A stretch of DNA of 64,000 bases, taken from contig NZ_AMXN01000003.1 in NCBI RefSeq assembly GCF_000332645.1, forward strand, positions 310,001 through 374,000. Direction: 5' to 3'. Below, in pieces: positions 59,105-64,000 of the stretch. The translations under genes were made by a program, and so were the position numbers. The stretch comes from Bacillus inaquosorum KCTC 13429 (GTDB taxonomy: Bacteria > Bacillota > Bacilli > Bacillales > Bacillaceae). The first letter of the stretch is position 1, and each line of letters starts with the position of its first letter. Below the pieces are notes generated by a model. It was not told the origin of the DNA, did no database searches, and worked only from the letters and a program-made list of their open reading frames with translations.

Positions 59105-60050
59105 TTTCATTCTCCTCCTTAAGCGTTTGAATTGCCAGCTCGATCGTTTCCGGATCTGATACAGCAATTGTTTTTAAGCGTCTGTTTACTTTTTTCACAA
59201 GGCCTGAAAGCACTTTTCCGGGACCGATTTCAATAAAAGTCGTCACACCCTCTGCAATCAGCTTGTTAATGCTTTCCTCAAAACGAACCGGAGAGTATAG
59301 CTGCTCAATGAGTTTCTCTTTGATGTCTGCCTTATCAGTCATAACATCAGCAGAAACATTTGAGATGACCGGAACGTCAGCGTCTTTTACTTCACAGGAG
59401 TCCAGTACTTCTTTCAGTTTTTCAGCAGCAGGCTTCATCAGTTCGGAATGGAACGGACCGCTTACTTCAAGCGGGATTGCGCGTTTTGCACCGTTCTCTT
59501 TTGCCTGTTCAGACGCAAGCTCTACCCCTTTAGCTGTTCCGGAAATAACGATTTGTCCGGGACAGTTGAGATTCGCAAGCTGTACAAGGTGGCCTTCCTC
59601 CGTGACTTTATCGGTTACTTGCTTTAATGCTTCAGCATCCATGCCGAGAATCGCAGCCATAGCTCCTTCGCCAGCCGGCACCGCTTCATTCATAAACTCG
59701 CCGCGTTTTCTGACGGTATAAACAGCATCTTTGAAAGACAGTGCGCCAGACGCAACCAGTGCGGAATATTCACCAAGGCTGTGTCCTGCTGTGAAATCAG
59801 GTGTAATGCCTGATTCTTTAAATTTCTCAAGAACAGCAATGCTTGTCGTCAGCAAGGCAGGCTGCGCATTGTATGTAAGTGTTAATTCTTCAGCATCACC
59901 TTCAAAAATCAGTGAGCTGAGTTTTGTTTCCAATGTTTCATCTGCTTCATCAAACAGACGTTTTGCAGCAGGCACCTGCTCATAAAGCTCTTTTCCCATG
60001 CCGATAAATTGTGATCCCTGACCCGGGAATAAAAATGCAATCTTGCTCAT
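59097..60050 (-). CDS. fabD: Malonyl-CoA:ACP transacylase
   Basis: Transfers malonyl from CoA to ACP. The 317 residues start [19 protein letters not shown] and have the catalytic Ser in [14 protein letters not shown] (about 88-101). His in [10 protein letters not shown] is near 200 and ends with [15 protein letters not shown]. It lies between plsX and fabG. Confidence 0.97.
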   Translation of the reverse strand: MSKIAFLFPGQGSQFIGMGKELYEQVPAAKRLFDEADETLETKLSSLIFEGDAEELTLTYNAQPALLTTSIAVLEKFKESGITPDFTAGHSLGEYSALVASGALSFKDAVYTVRKRGEFMNEAVPAGEGAMAAILGMDAEALKQVTDKVTEEGHLVQLANLNCPGQIVISGTAKGVELASEQAKENGAKRAIPLEVSGPFHSELMKPAAEKLKEVLDSCEVKDADVPVISNVSADVMTDKADIKEKLIEQLYSPVRFEESINKLIAEGVTTFIEIGPGKVLSGLVKKVNRRLKTIAVSDPETIELAIQTLKEENENA

Positions 60051-60068
60051 GATGTAAAAACCTCCAGA

Positions 60069-61070
60069 CTACTCATCTGTTTTTTCTTCTTTAACTTCTT
60101 TCTGAATGAGCGCAGCCACATTTTGGCTGACCATCTCTCTTGCTTGCCGAATCGCATGAAAAACAGCATTAGAATCTGAAGAGCCGTGCGCCTTGATCAC
60201 AGGCGCTTTTAAGCCAAAAAGACTTGCTCCGCCATAATTCGAATACTCCATTTTCATTTTCATTTCTTTCAACTTTGGCTTCAGCACAGCTGCTGCAAGC
60301 TTTGATGTGAGATTAGACGTCATTACTTCTCTCATCATTTTAAAAATAGATAATGCAGAGCCTTCCAGTGTTTTGAGTGTAACATTCCCGGTAAAGCCGT
60401 CTGTTACTACAACATCCGCCACATCATCTAAAAGGTCTCGCGCTTCCACATTTCCGATAAAATTAATATTTGCTGTTTCTTTTAAAATTTGAAACGTCTG
60501 CTTCGTCAGTTCGTTTCCTTTTTTATCTTCTGTTCCGACATTTAAAAGCCCGACTCTCGGTGAAGTGACACCGCGCACTTGCTGAGAATAAACAGAACCC
60601 ATGATGGCGTATTGAACGAGGTGCTCCGGTTTGGCATCGACATTGGCGCCGACATCAAGGAGAAGAAAACCGTCTCCTGAAACAGTCGGAAGTGTCGGGG
60701 CAAGCGCCGGGCGGTCAATTCCTTTAATTCTTCCGACAATAAACAGACCGGCTGTCATTAATGCACCGGTATTTCCTGCAGAAATGCAGGCGTCAGCTCT
60801 GTTTTCCGCAACTTCCTGCGCCATAAGGACCATAGATGAGTTCTTTTTTCTTCTCACGGCGCGGACCGGTTCATCCGTAGGCTCAATCACTTCATCTGCG
60901 TGCAGCACCGTGATGCGATCTGATGTTGTGGTTAAGTGTGATTCTATCGTTGTTTTGTCACCGACAAGTGTGATATGGAGATCATCAAATGCCTCTATCC
61001 CCTTTATAACTCCGTCAATAACAGCTTTGGGAGCGTGGTCTCCTCCCATTGCATCTACAGCTATTCTCAT
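60069..61070 (-). CDS. plsX: Phosphate:acyl-ACP acyltransferase PlsX
   Basis: Converts acyl-ACP to acyl-phosphate, the acyl donor of PlsY in phosphatidic acid synthesis. The 333 residues have [20 protein letters not shown] (about 2-21) and [19 protein letters not shown] (about 93-111). [20 protein letters not shown] and [16 protein letters not shown] follow. ATG at 61070 (MRIAVD) is used; the upstream frame overlaps fapR. Confidence 0.96.
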   Translation of the reverse strand: MRIAVDAMGGDHAPKAVIDGVIKGIEAFDDLHITLVGDKTTIESHLTTTSDRITVLHADEVIEPTDEPVRAVRRKKNSSMVLMAQEVAENRADACISAGNTGALMTAGLFIVGRIKGIDRPALAPTLPTVSGDGFLLLDVGANVDAKPEHLVQYAIMGSVYSQQVRGVTSPRVGLLNVGTEDKKGNELTKQTFQILKETANINFIGNVEARDLLDDVADVVVTDGFTGNVTLKTLEGSALSIFKMMREVMTSNLTSKLAAAVLKPKLKEMKMKMEYSNYGGASLFGLKAPVIKAHGSSDSNAVFHAIRQAREMVSQNVAALIQKEVKEEKTDE

Positions 61071-61083
61071 GCATGCTCCACCT

Positions 61084-61650
61084 TTATGAATGTTTTGAAC
61101 GGTACATGTCAAAATGTCCAGAAAAAACAATTTCTTCGCCGACATAGCTGTTCACTTCGACGACCGTTCTTCCTTTTTCTTTTTCGACTGCCGTCACTTT
61201 CGCTTTCGCTACGACACGTTCACCCTGCTTTACCTGTCTTGTAAAGCGGATGTCTGCACTTGCAGTCAGCGCCAGCTCGTCATCAATGACTGCAACGGCC
61301 AAAGAATTCGCCTGCGCAAATAAATGGTGCCCTCTCGCAATCTGATTCCGGCTGAACACATGCTCCTGTTTTATTTCTAAAATGGATATCGCCTGATCAT
61401 CCAGCTCAAGGTCAATAATTTCTCCGATAACTTCGTCCAGTGACAGAGATTTCACTTCATCTTCAAGCGTTTTCTCTGCCACATTCTTAATTCTTTCTCT
61501 CAGCTCCGGTATGGAAAGCTCTAAGCGGTCCAAACGTATCGTCTGGATGCTCACCCCAAATTTACCCGCTAATTCTTCGTCTGTAATAAAGGGGGTTATT
61601 TGAATCGTCTGCTGAAGTAATTCCTGGCGTTCTCTCTTATTTCTTCTCAT
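61084..61650 (-). CDS. fapR: Malonyl-CoA-responsive lipid repressor FapR
   Basis: Represses fatty-acid and phospholipid genes and is released by malonyl-CoA. The 188 residues have an N-terminal helix-turn-helix with [20 protein letters not shown] (about 21-40) and a C-terminal hot-dog-fold sensor (about 70-188). A matching operator lies at its own promoter, so it is autoregulated. Confidence 0.96.
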   Translation of the reverse strand: MRRNKRERQELLQQTIQITPFITDEELAGKFGVSIQTIRLDRLELSIPELRERIKNVAEKTLEDEVKSLSLDEVIGEIIDLELDDQAISILEIKQEHVFSRNQIARGHHLFAQANSLAVAVIDDELALTASADIRFTRQVKQGERVVAKAKVTAVEKEKGRTVVEVNSYVGEEIVFSGHFDMYRSKHS

Positions 61651-61670
61651 ATCTAAACACCATCCGGACA

Positions 61671-61689
61671 ATTAAGACTAGGTACTAAT
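61671..61689 (-). promoter_or_regulatory. FapR operator
   Basis: ATTAGTACCTAGTCTTAAT matches the FapR inverted-repeat site known from B. subtilis. It lies directly after the -10 of the fapR promoter, covering the start site. Confidence 0.88.
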
Positions 61690-61692
61690 AGT

Positions 61693-61721
61693 AGTATATA
61701 ATTTCATAGATTGGAATGCAA
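61693..61721 (-). promoter_or_regulatory. Sigma-A promoter of fapR-plsX-fabD-fabG
   Basis: The -35 TTGCAT (61716-61721) and -10 TATACT (61693-61698) have a 17-base spacer, followed at once by the FapR operator. Confidence 0.85.
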
Positions 61722-61736
61722 CGATTGTTTCTGATT

Positions 61737-61760
61737 GAACACCAAAAACTTCTGGTGCTC
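61737..61760 (-). promoter_or_regulatory. Hairpin at the end of recG
   Basis: GAGCACCA and TGGTGTTC (8 bp, one G-U) with an 8-base loop overlap the recG stop codon. No U-run follows, so it is a poor terminator; it may only stabilise the recG 3' end. Confidence 0.3.
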
Positions 61761-63807
61761 AGCTCAATTTTTCCCCGTCCATTACGCCGCTCTTCAGCAA
61801 ATGCTCTCTCAGCGCACCGTATTCCGGCTCCTTCCAGAACGCGTCAGAAGCCACAAGATTCGAAGCATCCTGCCTTGCTGTTTCAAGCGCTCTGTAATCA
61901 TGAACCATGTCCGCCACCTTGAATTCAGGCATACCGCTTTGTTTTTTCCCGAAGAAATCCCCGGGGCCTCTCAGTTCAAGGTCCTTTTCAGATAGCTCGA
62001 AGCCGTCATTGGTCTCGGACATGATTATCATCCGTTCTTTTCCTGTTTCTGATTTAGGGTCGGCCATCAGAATGCAGAAAGATTGATGCTCCCCCCGTCC
62101 GACACGTCCGCGCAGCTGGTGAAGCTGTGACAGCCCGAAACGGTCGGCATCATAAATCACCATAATGGTTGCATTCGGAACATTCACGCCAACCTCAACA
62201 ACAGTGGTTGATACGAGAATTTGACAGTGATTCGCGCTGAATTCTCTCATGACCTGATCTTTTTCTTCAGAATGCAGCTTTCCGTGCATAAGACCGACGT
62301 TCCATTTCCCCCGGAAAATGTCAGAAAGCATATTGTACACGTCAATGGCGTTTTGCACATCAAGCTTGTCTGATTCTTCAATCAGCGGACAGATGATATA
62401 AGCCTGCCTGCCCTGCTTTAATTCTTTTTCGACGAATGCCAAAATACGGTCCAGCATGTCATGCTTTACCCAATAGGTTTCGATTTGTTTTCGTCCCGCC
62501 GGCATTTCATCAATGACAGATACATCCATTTCACCGAACACTGTAATGGCTAACGTTCTTGGGATTGGAGTAGCTGTCATAAAGAGAACATCGGGATCCT
62601 GCCCTTTGTTCCGAAGCTTTTTGCGCTGCTCAACTCCAAATCTATGCTGTTCATCTGTAATAACGAGACTCAGCGCCTTAAACTCCACTTCATCTTGGAT
62701 TAAAGCGTGGGTTCCTACAAGAATATCAATCTCTCCCGCCGCAAGGCGCTCAAGCAGCTCTTTTCGCCGCTTTCCTTTGACAGAGCTTGTCAAAAGGGCG
62801 ACGCTGACATCCCACTTTTCAAATAGTGAAACGAGCGAATCAGCATGCTGTTCGGCCAGAATTTCTGTCGGCACCATGAGCGCTCCCTGGTATCCGGACA
62901 GAATCGCGGCATACAGCGCAATGGCGGCGACTGCCGTTTTTCCTGATCCTACGTCCCCTTGAAGAAGACGGTTCATTCTGTATGGAGAAGACATGTCTGC
63001 TGTTATTTCGCGAAGCACGCGCGACTGGGCGTTTGTGAGGGGAAACGGGAGGCTTTTGATAAATCTCATGAGTTCTTCGTTTGAAAAACGCTGCCGTATC
63101 CCTTGAGTCTGCTCTCTTTCCGCCTTTCGGAACGCCTGCATTTTCAACTGAAACAACAAAAATTCTTCGTAAACAAACCGGCGTCTGGCAAGCTTTAACG
63201 CTTCTCTTGTTTCAGGCTGGTGCATTGCTTTTAACGCCTGTTGATAGTCCGGCAGCTTATAGCTTGTTCTTAGCTTTTCCGGAAGAGGATCCGGAAGTGA
63301 GTCTGCATATTGGGTCAGCGCCTGTTGAATAAAGCGTCTCATCATTTTGACGGTTACATTTTCTTTCACAGAATACACTGGTTCAATGCTTTTATCCTCT
63401 TGATGCGGCCCGTTTTTTAACTCCTGAACAGAGATGGTTTGGCGGTGCTTGTCCCATTTACCGGAGATCGTCACAACAGAGCCAAGCGAAAGCTTTTTCT
63501 TCAAATAAGGCCGGTTAAAACATACGGCTGTGATTAAATAGTGGCCGACAAGAAGCCTGAATGTCAGCCTGTTTCGTTTCTTTCCGTAATAGGTAAGAGA
63601 AGGCTCTGAATGAACCTTCCCTTCGACGGTAACTCTTTCATCATGCTTCACTTCTTCTAAATCCCTCAGCTCGTAGTCATCATAGCGATAAGGGAAATAA
63701 TTCAGAAGATCAGAAATGTCATAAATACCGAGTTCATTCAATGTTTTTTCTGTTTCCGGCCCAATACCCTTAATGTTAGCTATACTAGTTTGCTGATGTT
63801 GTTTCAC
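61759..63807 (-). CDS. recG: ATP-dependent DNA helicase RecG
   Basis: Remodels stalled forks and Holliday junctions. The 682 residues have a wedge/OB domain (about 55-160) and the helicase core with Walker A GDVGSGKTAVAAIAL (about 285-299). DEQHRFGVEQR (Walker B), ATPIPRTLAIT and QLRGRVGRG follow. A GTG start at 63807 lies inside the last codons of sdaAA (23-base overlap). It ends before the fapR promoter. Confidence 0.96.
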   Translation of the reverse strand: MKQHQQTSIANIKGIGPETEKTLNELGIYDISDLLNYFPYRYDDYELRDLEEVKHDERVTVEGKVHSEPSLTYYGKKRNRLTFRLLVGHYLITAVCFNRPYLKKKLSLGSVVTISGKWDKHRQTISVQELKNGPHQEDKSIEPVYSVKENVTVKMMRRFIQQALTQYADSLPDPLPEKLRTSYKLPDYQQALKAMHQPETREALKLARRRFVYEEFLLFQLKMQAFRKAEREQTQGIRQRFSNEELMRFIKSLPFPLTNAQSRVLREITADMSSPYRMNRLLQGDVGSGKTAVAAIALYAAILSGYQGALMVPTEILAEQHADSLVSLFEKWDVSVALLTSSVKGKRRKELLERLAAGEIDILVGTHALIQDEVEFKALSLVITDEQHRFGVEQRKKLRNKGQDPDVLFMTATPIPRTLAITVFGEMDVSVIDEMPAGRKQIETYWVKHDMLDRILAFVEKELKQGRQAYIICPLIEESDKLDVQNAIDVYNMLSDIFRGKWNVGLMHGKLHSEEKDQVMREFSANHCQILVSTTVVEVGVNVPNATIMVIYDADRFGLSQLHQLRGRVGRGEHQSFCILMADPKSETGKERMIIMSETNDGFELSEKDLELRGPGDFFGKKQSGMPEFKVADMVHDYRALETARQDASNLVASDAFWKEPEYGALREHLLKSGVMDGEKLS

Positions 63808-64000
63808 GTGAACCTAGCGCTCCTCCGAAAATTTTTTTCTCTAATTCTCTTCCAGTCGGTGTTGCTGCTAAACCGCCCTGGCCTGTTTCTCTAAGTGCAG
63901 TGGGCATCGTTTGGCCAATTTTATACATTGCATCGATAACCTCATCACATGGGATGCGGCTTGTAATGCCTGCCAATGCCATATCAGCAGCAATCATCGC
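63785..64000 (-). CDS. sdaAA: L-serine dehydratase alpha subunit (C-terminal end only)
   Basis: Only the last 71 or so residues are in the window; the gene continues past base 64000. The visible part has GITSRIPCDEVIDAMYKIGQ with the conserved Cys of the iron-sulfur dehydratase family, then LRETGQGGLAATPTG and the tail GSRETTSAN. It overlaps recG by 23 bases. The name rests on the tail and on gene order. Confidence 0.8.
   Translation of the reverse strand, partial: AMIAADMALAGITSRIPCDEVIDAMYKIGQTMPTALRETGQGGLAATPTGRELEKKIFGGALGSRETTSAN

Overview
The window is a piece of a low-GC Gram-positive (Firmicutes) chromosome. Gene order and protein sequences place it in the Bacillus subtilis species group. 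It runs from dxr (cut by the left edge) to sdaAA (cut by the right edge), and I count 71 protein genes. Seventy lie on the minus strand; only ylqB (51965-52450) is on the plus strand. Read in the direction of transcription, from high to low coordinates, the window starts with sdaAA and ends with dxr. I saw no insertion sequence, prophage, CRISPR array, tRNA or rRNA, and every complete gene looks intact.

Layout in transcription order. (1) 63997-57157: end of sdaAA, recG, the FapR-controlled lipid genes fapR-plsX-fabD-fabG, acpA and rnc. A sigma-A promoter with a FapR operator just downstream sits before fapR. (2) 57056-50099: smc, ftsY, the lone plus-strand gene ylqB, and ylxM-ffh (chromosome organisation and SRP targeting). 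(3) 49993-43355: rpsP, khpA (ylqC), ylqD, rimM, trmD, rplS, rbgA, rnhB and the ylqG-ylqH pair (ribosome proteins and ribosome/tRNA maturation, plus an orphan FliK/FlhB-like pair). (4) 43181-32718: sucC-sucD, dprA, topA, trmFO, then the codV-hslV-hslU-codY group.

(5) 32337-5847 is the fla/che operon: flgB, flgC, fliE-fliF-fliG-fliH-fliI-fliJ, ylxF, fliK, flgD, flgE, swrD, fliL, fliM, fliY, cheY, fliO, fliP, fliQ, fliR, flhB, flhA, flhF, flhG, cheB, cheA, cheW, cheC, cheD, sigD, swrB. It is about 26.5 kb with mostly overlapping or closely spaced genes. It encodes the basal body, C-ring, type III export gate, hook cap and hook-length control, the chemotaxis core and sigma-D. The 380-bp gap upstream of flgB holds the codY terminator, a candidate sigma-D promoter, an inverted repeat and a sigma-A promoter. 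(6) 5703-1: rpsB, tsf, pyrH, frr, uppS, cdsA, dxr (translation, UMP kinase, undecaprenyl-PP, CDP-diacylglycerol and MEP isoprenoid synthesis).

The window is almost entirely conserved core genome, so I do not claim an undescribed system. The points most worth a second look are the ylqG-ylqH pair as a stand-alone FliK/FlhB-like module, the lone secreted protein YlqB, a cre-like site on the sucCD start region, the structured rpsB leader with a strong hairpin between rpsB and tsf, and the fla/che control region. Start codons were chosen by ribosome-binding-site spacing and by remembered family lengths. Promoters and terminators were found by eye and not tested.
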